From Ceratobasidium sp. AG-K (lineage: Eukaryota; Basidiomycota; Agaricomycetes; Cantharellales; Ceratobasidiaceae): a DNA stretch of 64,000 bases. This document shows positions 47,262-58,210 of this stretch, piece by piece (the stretch's first letter is position 1; every line of letters starts with the position of its first letter). The stretch is from NCBI GenBank assembly GCA_037039685.1, contig JAWNGF010000008.1, positions 2,294,001 to 2,358,000 of the forward strand, read 5' to 3'. The notes below the pieces were generated by a model that did no database searches, was not told where the DNA came from, and saw nothing but the letters and a program-made list of their open reading frames with translations. The translations under genes and the position numbers were made by a program.

Positions 47262-48026
47262 ATGCCTGCTGTCTCCCGCTCCACCATCGTCAACAACCTC
47301 ACCTGTGTCCTGGACGGGCCAGCATTCGCTACTGCGAGAATCCTTGACGCTGGGGCCGCCCTCTACGTTTTCAAAAGGTCCCAGCAAAGCTCAGGAAGAA
47401 TGCACTTTAGGGCGTCGGACGACGTTCTCCACTTGGACTTGGGCGAATTCCAGTGGGTCGGCAAAAAATGGCCGACAAGAATGCAGCTCGCAAGAAAGGA
47501 CATTTTTGTCTGTCGAGGATGCGCGGCCTTCCAAGTGTCTGAGGTGGTCCTGCTATCCACCCACATGCTTGGAGTCGTGGAATGGGGACAAGAAGGGGCA
47601 TATTCGAGCGAATGGGTACCAGGCTACGACGGAAGGCAACCAACGCTGCGACCTCAATGGAACGACGCCTGGGACGCCAACTATGAAAGGGACCTGAGCG
47701 ACTGGAAGCTAGAAAGGGGAAGGTACCAGAAGGAGAAGTTCGAATGGGCGCCAAACTGGTGGAAATGGGAGGAAGTGGACGTGTCAGCATGGAAGGAGAC
47801 GGAGCCACACGTGCAACAATGGGACAAGGAGTTCGTGGAGGCTCAAGAAAGGGTTTTGGACTGGTCCAAAGCTGATTGGACAAAGGAGGAGACGTGGGAG
47901 GAATGGGAGAAGTTCTCGGACGAACCGGGGAACACCGCGTTCAATCCCATCGACCTGACCTTAGAGGAGGAGGAAGGGCTTGAGGAGTTCATGCTGAGAA
48001 AAGGAAAGGACTGCGCGGTGCAGTAA
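47262..48026 (+). CDS. Third ORF of element C, Trp-rich, unknown function
   Basis: 254 codons in a different frame from pol, intact, starting MPAVSRSTIVNNLTC and ending 41 bp before the 3' LTR. The N-terminal half has a mixed, globular look (ARILDAGAALYVFKRSQQ, DLGEFQWVGKKWPTRM, FVCRGCAAF). The C-terminal half is acidic and rich in Trp (WNDAWDANYERDLSDWKLE, WAPNWWKWEEVDVSAW, DWTKEETWEEWEKF). There is no signal peptide or membrane span, so it does not look like an env gene despite its position. It has no stops, although gag and pol each carry one. The track start at 47202 is TTG; ATG 47262 is preferred. I do not recognise a family. Confidence 0.75.
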   Translation: MPAVSRSTIVNNLTCVLDGPAFATARILDAGAALYVFKRSQQSSGRMHFRASDDVLHLDLGEFQWVGKKWPTRMQLARKDIFVCRGCAAFQVSEVVLLSTHMLGVVEWGQEGAYSSEWVPGYDGRQPTLRPQWNDAWDANYERDLSDWKLERGRYQKEKFEWAPNWWKWEEVDVSAWKETEPHVQQWDKEFVEAQERVLDWSKADWTKEETWEEWEKFSDEPGNTAFNPIDLTLEEEEGLEEFMLRKGKDCAVQ

Positions 48027-48055
48027 GTCCATTCAGGTCCCCCAAATGGACTCAT

Positions 48056-48064
48056 AGGGGGGAG
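48056..48064 (+). other. Polypurine tract of element C
   Basis: AGGGGGGAG lies 3 nt before the 3' LTR, the expected place for the plus-strand DNA primer. Confidence 0.8.
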
Positions 48065-48067
48065 TAA

Positions 48068-48523
48068 TGTCGTGAGCCAGCTCACTCCATCGGACTCTCC
48101 TGTTGTCTCGCCCTCCTGTTCTCTTCTTTTGTGTTGTGTTTCTGTTCCCGCTTGCCGCGTTGCCACCTTCTTGTGGTTATTCTGTTACATTGTGTAATGC
48201 GGCTGTGCTTTGTACGAGTCATGTCTGTTCATACAGCATGACTCACATGGACACTCCTGACTGGTAGACTGTATGACTCATGTGGCTGCGCCTTGTATGA
48301 CTCGGCCACTTCTTTGTTATATATAGAGGACCAACAAGCCTGGTAACCCCAGCTTGTTTTGTCTCGTCAAAACATCCCCTTTGAGTGACACTTTGAACCA
48401 CCCCTACCCTCAAGAGCCTACAGACACTTAAGTGTGTTGCGGTTCAAGAGGTCACTTAGGTCTTAGTACCGTCCACTCTCCGTCGTGGCTCGTCTCATAG
48501 CCATCAAGAAGAAGCTTACGACA
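48068..48523 (+). repeat. 3' LTR of element C
   Basis: TGTCGTGAGCC to CTTACGACA, 456 bp, 454 of 456 identical to the 5' LTR by eye. Target duplication AATAA follows directly. Confidence 0.96.
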
Positions 48524-48592
48524 AATAAGTGCCTTGTTGTGTGTCTTGGTGTAAATGCAACATGTCATTCATCCCTGGATGCAATAAAGCCA

Positions 48593-49090
48593 TGTTGTGA
48601 CCCAAGGCCCCTCCAATGGACTTTGCCACCTGGCTGCTTGTCTTGTGTCTCCTTTGTTTCCACTTTCCTTTGTGCGCATTTCTTTTGTGTCTGTTTCCCT
48701 TGTGATTGTGCAGCCTTAAGCTGCTTCCTTTTTCTTTTGTCTTGCATCTTCCTTTCTCAGCAAGTCATGTTCCTTAATAGGACATGACTCATAGAGCTTT
48801 CTGATTGGTCAGCTTGTATGACTTGTTTCTTGGCATGAGTGTGACTCATGCCTTTTTTCTGAATATATAATGAGGCAACAACAAGCATGGTATCCCCATC
48901 TTGGTTTGCCTTGTCATTCCCCCAACAAACAGTTCCTCACTGGGTTTCCCTTAGGGTTACCTTGGATCCTTGGGTCTTAGTGCCATTCACAGTCTACAGT
49001 CAACAGTCTTTTGGGTGCTAAGTCTCTTTAAGTCCTAACTCGCATGCATACAGTTATAGTTGGCAACCATCATAGAGTTGGGTTGCAACC
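48593..49090 (+). repeat. Solo LTR-D with target duplication AGCCA
   Basis: Begins TGTTGTGACCC and ends GGTTGCAACC (final A changed to C). AGCCA flanks it at 48588-48592 and 49091-49095. It splits the Tc1 transposase between the DNA-binding and catalytic parts. It contains a TATATAATG box and TGACTCA-type motifs. Confidence 0.9.
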
Positions 49091-49630
49091 AGCCACCTGA
49101 GGCCCAAGGGTGTAACATAACCAGAGAGCATCACACTCCCCCTGCCATGCTTGATAACCTTTTCCCTGTGACGTGGATGGAGCTCAAGCCCTGGCTTATG
49201 CCAACACCAATGCTGCCCATCCAAGTGGCATGGTCTTTAGCTCATGCCAAACACCTAACACTGTCCCAATAAGAGAGATGGGGAACCTGACAACTCTTAT
49301 AAGAATATATGCCAAGCTTGTGGAGGAAGTGCCACACCATTGTGGAAGAAACTCTGGGAAAATGCTCCTGCTCAATGTTTCAGTGGTGGGAGCATTGGTT
49401 TGAGCAGCCTGAAGTGTGGCAAAACAGGTGTTGGCTTGCTTCAATTTGCATGGGTGACCAACCTTGGCATTAAGATAGAAGAAACTGCCAGTTTGCAGGT
49501 AGCAGCAGAAAGTACAAGTGACAGTGGAGGGGTGAGCACTGAGCTGAGCAGCTAACTTGTTAACTGTGACACCATGTTCCTGAAGGGCAACAATTTGGGC
49601 ATGAATTTCAGGGGATAAGTGTCAAGCCAT

Positions 49631-49975
49631 GAGGGGAGTACAAGTGTGCAAAAAAAATGGAGAAATTACCCACTTTTTGAAGAGAGCAAGGCAATATTGG
49701 TAGAGGGGGTGGTGGCCAATTTCATAATCAGCATAAGCATTGTGACACAAAGTGTTATTGTGCAGATATCTTGATGTCACTCATTCAGAATTGTACAATT
49801 CTTTTGACAATTGTTCTACTAATGCTAATCTACAACTTTTCTTATTGTACCAACTCACAAAACTTGCAACGTCATGCACTGCCATGTTGGTGATGGTTGG
49901 AGGTCACCTGTTGCGGTAGTATTGTGCAGTAGTGTATATATACACTCCAGCACTTAAGTGTTGACCAGCCACCAC
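49631..49975. other. Region between Tc1 start and LTR-H, no gene
   Basis: AT-rich with no ORF of note. It should hold the right terminal inverted repeat of the Tc1 relic, but I could not define it without its partner. Confidence 0.4.
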
Positions 49976-50118
49976 TGTCAGAGCCTGACAACAGTGGAAG
50001 GATAATACCCAACACCTGAAGGGATGAGCAATGCCTCAAGGATGGTTCAGGGGTAGGATACAATGACACACAGAAGTAAGAGTAGTTGCACTTAGCAACA
50101 AGATGCTTGGGCAGAAAC

Positions 50119-52517
50119 TGTTATGGTTTGGTGTAAATATATCCTAAAGTATAGAATATACTTTGTCTGTATCACAACTTTATGCAGCCAGAGGGTAAAG
50201 TAAACTTTACTAGATCCTCAGAGGGCACTAACATGCTGTTATTAACAGTATTTGTTACTAAAGACAATATATCTTTCTTAACTGTAGAGGTACACTTAAG
50301 CTACAACTGTTTGAGCAATGCTACAAGGCAAGGTTCCCTATAGTTTGTATTTAAGATATCCTCCCTGATTGCTAGAATCAAGTTAATACTTAATATACTT
50401 CTCTAACACAAGTATCTGTAGTGCAGTGCTTAGTGCTTACTGTAGAACTCTTAAAGTTATCTCAACCTCAACTGCAACTTAATTGGAGTTAAACTCAACA
50501 ATGAAGGAGTGTTATTGGGAGAACTGCTTTAGGTCTTAGAATAAGCTGTAAAGCTGTCACACAAGTAATAAACTTGGTAAAGATGTATTGAAAGTAAAAA
50601 TGAGAGGTGTTCTTTGGAGGCTCTCAGAGGCCAGTTTATATACCTTATAGTGTGCAGGTATGAATAGCATCTGGGAACCTGTAAATACCTAGGCAGGGAT
50701 ATATATCACTAGCTAGCATATATAGGTCCCCTAGCTGAAATGGAAAGGTCCTGTGTTTATACCAGTATGTAGCACCAACTGTGGTGAGCTGAGTGTATCC
50801 GGTGTCACATACCCCCAGCTAGCATGCTATAATGGCTATCTTGTGCTAGATTGCTGCTAGCTAGTGCTATATGATGCTAGCTGGTGCTAGCTGGTGCTAG
50901 GTACTGCTCTGGTCTGGGGGGACAAATATGGTAATGGACAGAACAATTTTGGACATGACTAAGCACTGACTAAGCAGTGGCTGTGCAAACTTGCCAAATG
51001 AAATATGTTGCAAATGCTTAGTCACATTGGCAATTTTGATCATACTTTTGAACCAGCCATGGGTTCCCTGTCCCCTGTGCACCAATGTGGCTAAATGCTA
51101 CAAAATACCCCCAGGTGAGTCAAGGGGGTGATGCAGGGGGGTGGGGAAAAGGGGTAATTGAGCAGTCCAAGGGGGTCAAAGGGACTTGATCTCAAAGTCA
51201 TGTGGAGCACTCTCAGATTGGCTAGATCATTTTCCAGAGGAGGAATTTCCAATTATGCTAAATTTGGTCAGCAGATGCTCCTGATCTTTTTAATTACAGA
51301 TCAACCACTCAAACCTTATTTGGACCAGAAATAATTGCAAAAAAGGCGAAATACTTTCCCACAGCCGGGTTTTTTTGATGAAACATTACCTAATATGGAC
51401 TAATTTGATGCAACAATCAATTAGAATCAAGATTGATGTGCTTGATGTTCAACACCATTTCTCCTTGTAGACTTGCACAGCCACTGCTTAGTCAGTGCTT
51501 AGTTGTGTCCAAAATTGTTCTGTCCATTACCATATTTGTCCCCCCAGACCAGAGCAGTACCTAGCACCAGCTAGCACCAGCTAGCATCATATAGCACTAG
51601 CTAGCAGCAATCTAGCACAAGATAGCCATTATAGCATGCTAGCTGGGGGTATGTGACACCAGATACACTCAGCTCACCACAGTTGGTGCTACATACTGGT
51701 ATAAACACAGGACCTTTCCATTTCAGCTAGGGGACCTATATATGCTAGCTAGTGATATATATCCCTGTCTAGGTATTTACAGGTTTTCAGATGTACTCAA
51801 GTGCACATATTCTAACTGGAATTTCCAGGCCACTAGATAGTGTGGAGTAGCCTAAGAATAGCTCTGTAGCTATAGTTAGATCATGCAGTGCTGCTGAAAG
51901 TACATATTGAAGGTACAAACTCCATACATAGTGTGGCTATGCATGTGGCTGTTCTGCAAGAGCTTTCCAGAACATGGAAACTACTAAATGAAAACTATCC
52001 ACAAAGATAGAGCAAGGCAGTGCAACTCCAACACAAGTCTGATTGTGGAATTCCATGCAGTGGTTGTGGAGATATGCTGTGTTCAAAGTATGGATCATGT
52101 GGCTATCAATATTTGAACACTGATAAGAGAATATCTCCAAAGCCGCTGTACGGAAATACATGAAACTCCGCCGATACATGTGCGAGGCTGTGCGTTAGTG
52201 AGCGCAAAAGAAATCAAGTCTATCGGTTCGGCAAGTCGGACGATATACCAGAAATACTTGCATTTCACAAAGGTACAAATTGATTAAACTTAAACAATTT
52301 GTAACTTAATGAATTCCGTGTCGTTCAAGTTGCTGAAGGTCACGACGGATAGAGAAACATCAGAAGTATCGATTCGCATTCTCGTATATACAATGCAAGT
52401 CGAACCACATTCGTTACAGGCGATACAAAACAAGACATATTTCGTACATTTTCCGATCCTTGGGTATAGTGAGTTTAGACTAAGTATAGATACCTATGGA
52501 AGTCAGTATCCATAACA
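50119..52517 (-). repeat. Solo LTR-F with target duplication GAAAC
   Basis: Outer ends are TGTTATGG and CATAACA. GAAAC is at 50114-50118 and 52518-52522. It is 2.4 kb because a 1,127-bp TA-flanked element sits inside. Compare LTR-F at 31497-33282. Confidence 0.92.
50667..51793. mobile_element. Non-autonomous TA-flanked element with 320-bp inverted arms
   Basis: Left arm 50667-50988 and right arm 51473-51793 are near-perfect reverse complements (ends GCATCTG and CAGATG). TA lies on both sides (50665-50666, 51794-51795), and comparison with the other LTR-F gives an empty site GAATACTC. Arms contain repeated CTAGCTGGTG units. The 480-bp middle has no ORF. TA duplication points to a Tc1/mariner-type transposase supplied in trans. 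Confidence 0.88.
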
Positions 52518-52852
52518 GAAACAACCCCAGCAGGATATGCTTATGATGAGTAGGAGTTGGAATGGTGCTTGTTGATTAGACAAGTGGTTAAGTTCTAAGG
52601 CTTTAAGCTTCAAACTCTCCAATGTTATATACAGGAAGAATGCCAGGATGTAGGGGCTGATGGTGTGATATAAAATCATCATACAATGGTACAATGGTAC
52701 TAGAGTATTACTAAGTCAGAGTTACACAACATTGAAGAGTTACAAAACAATTACATGTTACATCATGTGACTGTTGTTATCAAAAATAGTGCATATATCT
52801 AAATAAACTTGACTGAGAAAAATACTTGGTCCTGATCCCTTGGGTTGTGACA

Positions 52853-53635
52853 GTTCCCCCCTTCAAGGCCCAACTGTGTTGAGGTGACATTTATGGAATT
52901 CTTGTATAAGTCTGGGAGCATTGGCCAGGTGAGATTTGGGTTCCCATTAGTTGCCTTCTGGTCCATAGCCTTTCCATTTGACATAGTATTCCAGCCATCT
53001 TCCTTTTTTGTGTGAGTCAAGGATTTCCTCCACCTCATATTCTTCTTTGCCTTCAGGATTGATTACTGGTGGTAGTGCAACTGGGTCCCTATTGTAGTCA
53101 TCCTCTGGTTTTGCATGTAGGAGTGCTGTGTGGAATACAGGGTGTATCTTCATGGTTTTAGGTAGTTCCAATTGGTATGAGTATTTCCCTATTTGTTCCA
53201 AGACTTTATAAGGTCCTAAATACTTATATTCCAGCTTTTTGGGTGGGCAGGAAGTTGAAATGTTAGTACTATCAAGATAGACTTTTGCACCAATAGTTAA
53301 TGTAGGGGTGTCTCATTGCTTCTGGTTGTAATAGTATGCATGATTTGACTGTGCCAGTGAGAGTGCCACCTTCACCTCATCAATATTGTTTTTAATGAAT
53401 TTGGCAAGTTCATCTGCTTGAGGTATTATTCCTTGTCCGGTATTGCTCACAGTGAATAGAGGGTTGTCACCACAGCATAGGAAGAATGGGTAATGTTTGG
53501 ACCCAGAGTGCTTTCCATTATTGTAAGAAAACACCACTAGAGGTAATGCTGCAACCCAATTGTCTTGCCTATGATTGATATAATGGCAAAGGTATTTTTC
53601 AACAAATTTGTTGAGGTGCTCACTTTGTCCATTGA
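52853..53635 (-). pseudogene. Integrase C-terminus and chromodomain, family H
   Basis: From 53635: GQSEHLNKFVEKYLCHYINHRQDNWVAALPLVVFSYNN (end of the integrase core), then MKIHPVFHTALLHAKPEDD and the chromodomain EYEVEEILDSHKKGRWLEYYVKWKGYGPEGN. It is frameshifted after about 53310. A polypurine tract AAGGGGGGAA (52863-52854) precedes the 3' LTR. Confidence 0.85.
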
Positions 53636-54114
53636 TGTCATAAGCTTCTTCTTGGTGGCTATGGGACAAGCCGCGATGGGAGAGTGGACGGCACTAAGAC
53701 CTAAGTAACCTCTTGAACCGCAACACACTTAAGTGTCTGTAGGCTCTTGAGGGTAGGGGTGGTTCAAAGTGTCACTCAAAGGGGATGTTTGACGAGACAA
53801 AACAAGCTGGGGTTACCAGGCTTGTTGGTCTTCTATATATATTCACAAAGTGGCCGAGTCATACAAGGCGCAGCCACATGAGTCATACAAAAACAGCCAG
53901 TCAGGAGTGTCCATGTGAGTCATGCTGTATGAACAGACATGACTCGTACAAAGCACAGCCGCGTTACACAGTGTAACACATAACCACAAGAAGGTGGCAA
54001 CACGGTAGGAACAACAAGGGGAAAGACCAACAAAGAACAAACACAAACACAAACACAAGCACAAGAGAGGATGAGACGTAGACGAGTCCGATGGCGAGAG
54101 CATGGCTCACGACA
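53636..54114 (-). repeat. Solo LTR-C variant (C2), duplication ATTGA
   Basis: Plus ends are TGTCATAAGC and GCTCACGACA (479 bp). ATTGA is at 53631-53635 and 54115-54119. It is inserted in integrase codons. A run of ACAAAC units sits near 54037-54060. Confidence 0.95.
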
Positions 54115-54808
54115 ATTGACTTGGGGGCAATATGCAGTGGAGAAATGTGGCTTGATTCTTCATTGCTTGTAAACTTGGCAAAGGAATTTGGCATTGAAAT
54201 TGGGGCCTCTGTCTGAGATGGTTTTCTTTGGTAGCTCATGGAGTTTTGAGACAAAGTTAACAAAAAGGTTTGCAACATCTACCACTGTTGCATTGAAGTA
54301 TGTTGGTATGAAATGGACCATCTTTGAAAGACAATCTACCACAGTGTGGATTGTGTTGTATCCTTCTGATTTTGACAGGCCAACAAATTAAGTCATATGT
54401 GATTTCTTCCCAAGGCCTATTGGGTAGCTTGATGGGTGGTAATAATCCCATGGGTGCCTGGTTGGAATGTTTGCTCCTAATGCAGGAGTCCCACACTTGA
54501 ATGTATTTGGTGACTGCTTGCTTCATGCCTGACCAGCAATAGTCACTTGCTAGCAAGTCCAAAGTGCGGAATTGTCCAGGGTTCCCAGCAGCAGGGTTAT
54601 CATGGTTGCCTTCTAGGACTGCTTTATGGACTTTAGGTTTGTTGGGCACATAAATGTGGCCATGGTAGTATAGTAACCCATCCTTGGGTGACCATCCTTT
54701 AACCAGTATGCCTTTTTCCAGAGGTTCAAGGAACTTGGAGATGGACTTATCATCATGTAGAGCATCCCTTATCATGTCATTTAGGTCTGCATCTGTTTGA
54801 ATTGCCAA
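54115..54808 (-). pseudogene. Integrase N-terminal and core part, family H
   Basis: Contains GLLYYHGHIYVPNKPKVHKAV, the zinc region HDNPAAGNPGQFRT with the second His changed to Asn, a CxxC changed to WDSCIRSK, and in a second frame VVDCLSKMVHFIPTYFN and ISDRGPNFNAKF. One frameshift near 54370 separates the halves. Confidence 0.82.
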
Positions 54809-54977
54809 AATAAAGAGCTCCAGCTCAATGATAAGCAGGGCTTCACCCCCCCCCTTTAGCCTCCTCCTTAAGCTCTTCCCAATGTGACAGGATATCAGCT
54901 TTTCAGTTTTGGGTACCAGGCCTATATATGATTGGGAAATTAAAGTATCCCAGGTGTCTCATCCATCTGGGTTGTCT

Positions 54978-56148
54978 TTAGTTCACATCCCTTTTTGTTT
55001 GGAAGTATTCCAAGTTTTTGTGATCCATGAGGATTTTGAGCGGAATTTCCAAACCTTCCAGCAAATGGTGCCATGCTTTCAGAGCCTGTATTATTGCAAG
55101 CAATTCCTTGTCAAATATGTCATGTTTGCATTTTGGAGGTGATAGTGACTTGGAGAGGAATGCTACAGGGTGAAGTTTGCCATCTGTGCTTTTCTGGCTT
55201 AAGATGCCTCCAGTGGCAAAGTCTGATGCATTGCATTCCAGGAAGAATTCCTTGCTAACATCTGGTTGTGTGAGGCTTGATGCTTTGACTAGGGCGTGTT
55301 TAAGTTTTTGGAAAGATTTTTCTTCTCCTGTCCCCCATTTCCATGGATTTTCCTTTTGTAGCAACTGATATAGGGGGAATGCTTGTTTGGAAAAACATTC
55401 AATGAAGCATCTATAGAAGTGCACAAAGCCCAGGAATTCTTGAACACCTCTTATGGAGCTGGGGTTGACCAGTCCACCCCCTTTGTAATTTTTTCTGGAT
55501 CTGCTGTGACCCCTTTGCCACTAACAATATTATCCCCAAATATTTAACCCAGAGGCAAATGAAATCGCATTTTTCCAACTGGCAGAACAGTTTATTGTGG
55601 CAAAGTCTTTTCAGAACTTCCCTGACATGCTTGATGTGGAGTTCTCTTGTTTTGGAAAAAATGAGGATGTCATCTATGTAGACAATGACATATACATCTA
55701 GAGTGTCTTGGAGATGTCATTCATGATGTATTGAAATGCAGCAGGGGCATTGCATTGTCCAAAGGGCATGACCAGGTATTCAAATAGACCATATTTTGTT
55801 TTAAATGCTGGTTTCCATTCATCTCCCTCCTTTGTCCAAACTAGATTGTAGCTCAATATCAAGTCTAGGGTTGTGAAGAATTTGGCAGCCCTCAATCTTT
55901 CAATGAGATTTTGAATGGGGGGGTAGTGGATAGGTATTTTTAACAGTGTTGGCATTTAGGGCTCTATAATCTTGACACATGCAACATCTTTTCTTCTTCT
56001 TGTCTATGAATAGGACTGGGGAAGTATAACAAGATTTGGAGGGTTGAATGAGCTCTTCATCTAGTTGTTCCTGAAGTAGTCTTTTCATTTCAACGTCATT
56101 GCATGGTCTGAGAGGATATATTGGCCCTTTTAAGGTCTTCTTTATCAT
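54978..56148 (-). pseudogene. Reverse transcriptase and RNase H, family H
   Basis: RT pieces: EEELIQPSKS-like start at about 56050, [40 protein letters not shown], and YIDDILIFS near 55680. RNase H (55424-54978) has FFLECNASDFATGGILSQ in place of TDASG, DKELLAIIQALKAW and LMDHKNLEYF. Frameshifts lie near 55700 and 55960. Confidence 0.85.
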
Positions 56149-56731
56149 TGATCAACATGATTTCAAGGTCATATGGACCATAAGGTGGTAAATCCATCAC
56201 TTTGTCCTCTGAAAATACATCTGCATAATCGCAAAATTTGATTGGAATGTCCTCAAGGGAAACACTCTCATCATTTGGTACACTTGGGATGCCTTCAAGA
56301 GGAGCAAATGCATCCTTGACACCTCCAAGGTCTTCTAGAATGTCTTCAAGGTGGTTTGAAGTCCCACCAGTGTTTCCCAGGATTACATTTGAAGAGGATA
56401 GACAGTTATTTGTACAGAAGAGAGAATTAAATATTACATGTTTTTCAGCCCAGTCTATAGATGGGTTGTGTAGCCTCAGCCAAGACATCCCTAATACAAT
56501 GGTGTGTCTTCCTATATTGGCAACATTACAAACCAAAGTTTCTGTGTGACTACCTATGCTAAATTTAAATGTGCATTCAGAATCTACCAAGCCAGAACTA
56601 ATATCTTGTCCATTGATGACTTTGAGTTGCTTAGGTTTTTGCTTTTTTGTAATGGGTATAGAATATTTGTTGATTAGGTCCTTATGAATGAAGCATGATG
56701 AGGCACCTGAGTCTAACATTTGCCCATCCAT
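56096..56731 (-). pseudogene. Protease region, family H
   Basis: The open frame of 211 codons has MLDSGASSCFIHKDLI (active site) and HTIVLGMSWLRLHNPSIDW. It continues into the linker with FCDYADVFSEDKVMDLPPYGPYDLEI. It is out of frame with gag upstream. Confidence 0.85.
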
Positions 56732-56893
56732 AGAATGGTTTCAGATGAGTGGTGCTTTTCTTGGTAGGAGCGCTACAAATTGGATCAGCAGAGAAGTATA
56801 TATTGAGGGGGGAAACATTATTTACAGAATAGATCTCCAATACATTGTCCATATTTGTGTGTTCTATCAGTGAATTAGGGCTCCTGCTACTAA

Positions 56894-58210
56894 TCACTTG
56901 TCCTTGTTTTCCAAATCAGAGCTAAGCTCAGCACCTTGACCTGAAAGAGGTTTTGATGGGCATTGGTTGGCATAATGGCTGTTCCCACCACAAGTATTAC
57001 AAACAATTGGCTTCTTTCCTTTTCCAGCACCATCCAATCCCATGGGAGCTGGTCCCTTATTGTAAGGTCTTGGGGTGAAGGTAGGGTTTGGCACTGCTGG
57101 GTGATTACCGCTTTTAATATTTTTATAGGTTGTTTCCCCAGTTGTACCATTGTTCCATTTGACTGTTGGAATCATATGGCCCTTGGCATTTGGCACAATT
57201 GATTTGATAGTGCCTTTCTGGGCTCTACCATCTGTCCCTTGCATGTATACATTATCCTCAACAGTGAGTTTATCTCTAGGGCCTACCTCCAAAGCTCCCA
57301 ATGATAAAGCAGTAACAGCTTTAGATACAGAGGAGGTGCCAGTGTGGCTTTTGGTGGTGGTGGACTTATTTTGTGCATCAGATTGTTCTAGGTGCTGGTA
57401 TATCCTTAGAGTTATCTCAGCTAGTTCTTGCAAGCCTAGATGAATGCAACTGTGATCAAAATCTTGTGCCAACAGATGCTCTTTGATTTTGAGAGACAAA
57501 CCATCATAGAGGAATTTGTGCAGTGACACTTCATTGTATCCCAAATTTTGGGAATACGTCTGGAAGTCCTTGAAGTATTTTTGGACAGATTTTGTTGCTT
57601 TAAGGTACTTGAATTTGGTCCTATGGTTTCCTGTCTTGTTTTGAACATTCCAGGGGGCATTGAATTGTACCCAGAAGGCAACAACGTCATGAAACCAATC
57701 TACTGGTTTATTTAACACAACACTGGCCTCTAGGTAGGGTGCTAGCCATTTGTGCACTTTGCCTTCCTGGCAAGAAATGATATAAGGAATTTGCTTGTCC
57801 ACTGTCAAGCAAGGGGATGTAACCCTAATACAATGAGATATGGCCACTCTGAAAGAGGAAGCCAAGTTTTTGTCCACACCATTGAATTTGGAAGGAGTTG
57901 ACATTTTGAGATTTTTAGATCTTCCTCCAGTTCCACCAGCCATTCTAGCAAGTGTGGCATTAATCTGGACATTTACAGCATCTAATGCAGTGATGCTGTT
58001 GACAGGATTATTGAGGGTGACATTTGTTGTTGCTAGATCCTGCATGTTGGTATTTGTTTGGGTAATAGTTAGAGCCAGATTGTTGTTTATTGACTCCAGT
58101 AACCCTTTTATTGATTGCAAGCAGGTGAAGATGTCTTTTGGATCAATGGGGATTATGAGTTAGGAAGGATCAACTTGACGCAGTTGAGGGGCTGCAGGTG
58201 GATTGGACAT
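56894..58210 (-). pseudogene. gag, family H, with an early stop
   Basis: The likely start is MSNPPAAPQLRQVDPS at 58210, followed by an in-frame TAA after 16 codons. The frame then runs open 58120-56894 (408 codons). The gag core is KVHKWLAPYLEASV ... FKYLKATKSVQKYFKDFQTYSQNLGYNEVSL, and the zinc knuckle CNTCGGNSHYANQC lies near the end. The stop fits CAA changed to TAA. Confidence 0.85.

Larger units (their letters stand above)
41304..48523 (+). mobile_element. Young Ty3/Gypsy chromovirus, element C
   Basis: A 7,220-bp element with 456-bp LTRs that differ at two positions, and AATAA target duplications at 41299-41303 and 48524-48528. Order: 5' LTR, self-priming motif, gag, -1 frameshift site, pol (protease, RT, RNase H, integrase, chromodomain), a third ORF, polypurine tract, 3' LTR. 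Gag and pol each carry one in-frame TGA. It is inserted in the Tc1 relic. Near-identical LTRs mean a recent insertion. Confidence 0.97.
40985..49630 (-). mobile_element. Tc1/mariner transposase relic split in three
   Basis: Minus strand. The N-terminal part (49630-49096) reads MA-stop-HLSPEIHAQIVALQEHGVTVNKLAAQL, a Tc1 helix-turn-helix domain. The middle (48592-48524) follows. The C-terminal part (41303-40985) has IFQHNNNPKHMAKHTKNWL and PTNSLDMSFIQNSWSYL, matching the Tc1 'QHDNDPKHT' and 'SPDLNPIENLW' motifs with the catalytic Asp changed to Asn. The pieces are separated by a solo LTR-D and by element C, each with its own target duplication. Total transposase length would be about 300 aa. 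Many stops; inactive. Confidence 0.88.
49976..52852 (-). repeat. 3' LTR-H, split by LTR-F
   Basis: Ends are TGTCAGAGCC and GGGTTGTGACA. Without LTR-F it is about 470 bp and matches 58849-59283. The minus strand holds TATATAA (52631-52625), and 35 nt later AGAACTTAACCA (52596-52585), the presumed RNA start. Confidence 0.85.

Noticed and set aside
47192..47697. Continuation of the element C pol frame past the chromodomain
   Set aside because: Homology ends near 47190 and the remaining Ser/Pro/Thr-rich text overlaps the third ORF in another frame; likely unread or a simple run-on after loss of a stop.
47262..48026. Third ORF as an env gene
   Set aside because: No signal peptide, no transmembrane helix, no furin-type site and no cysteine pattern; only the position is env-like.
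50667..51793. Inverted arms as two adjacent solo LTRs in opposite orientation
   Set aside because: Ends lack TG...CA, flanks are TA rather than 5 bp, and the empty site in the other LTR-F matches a TA insertion.
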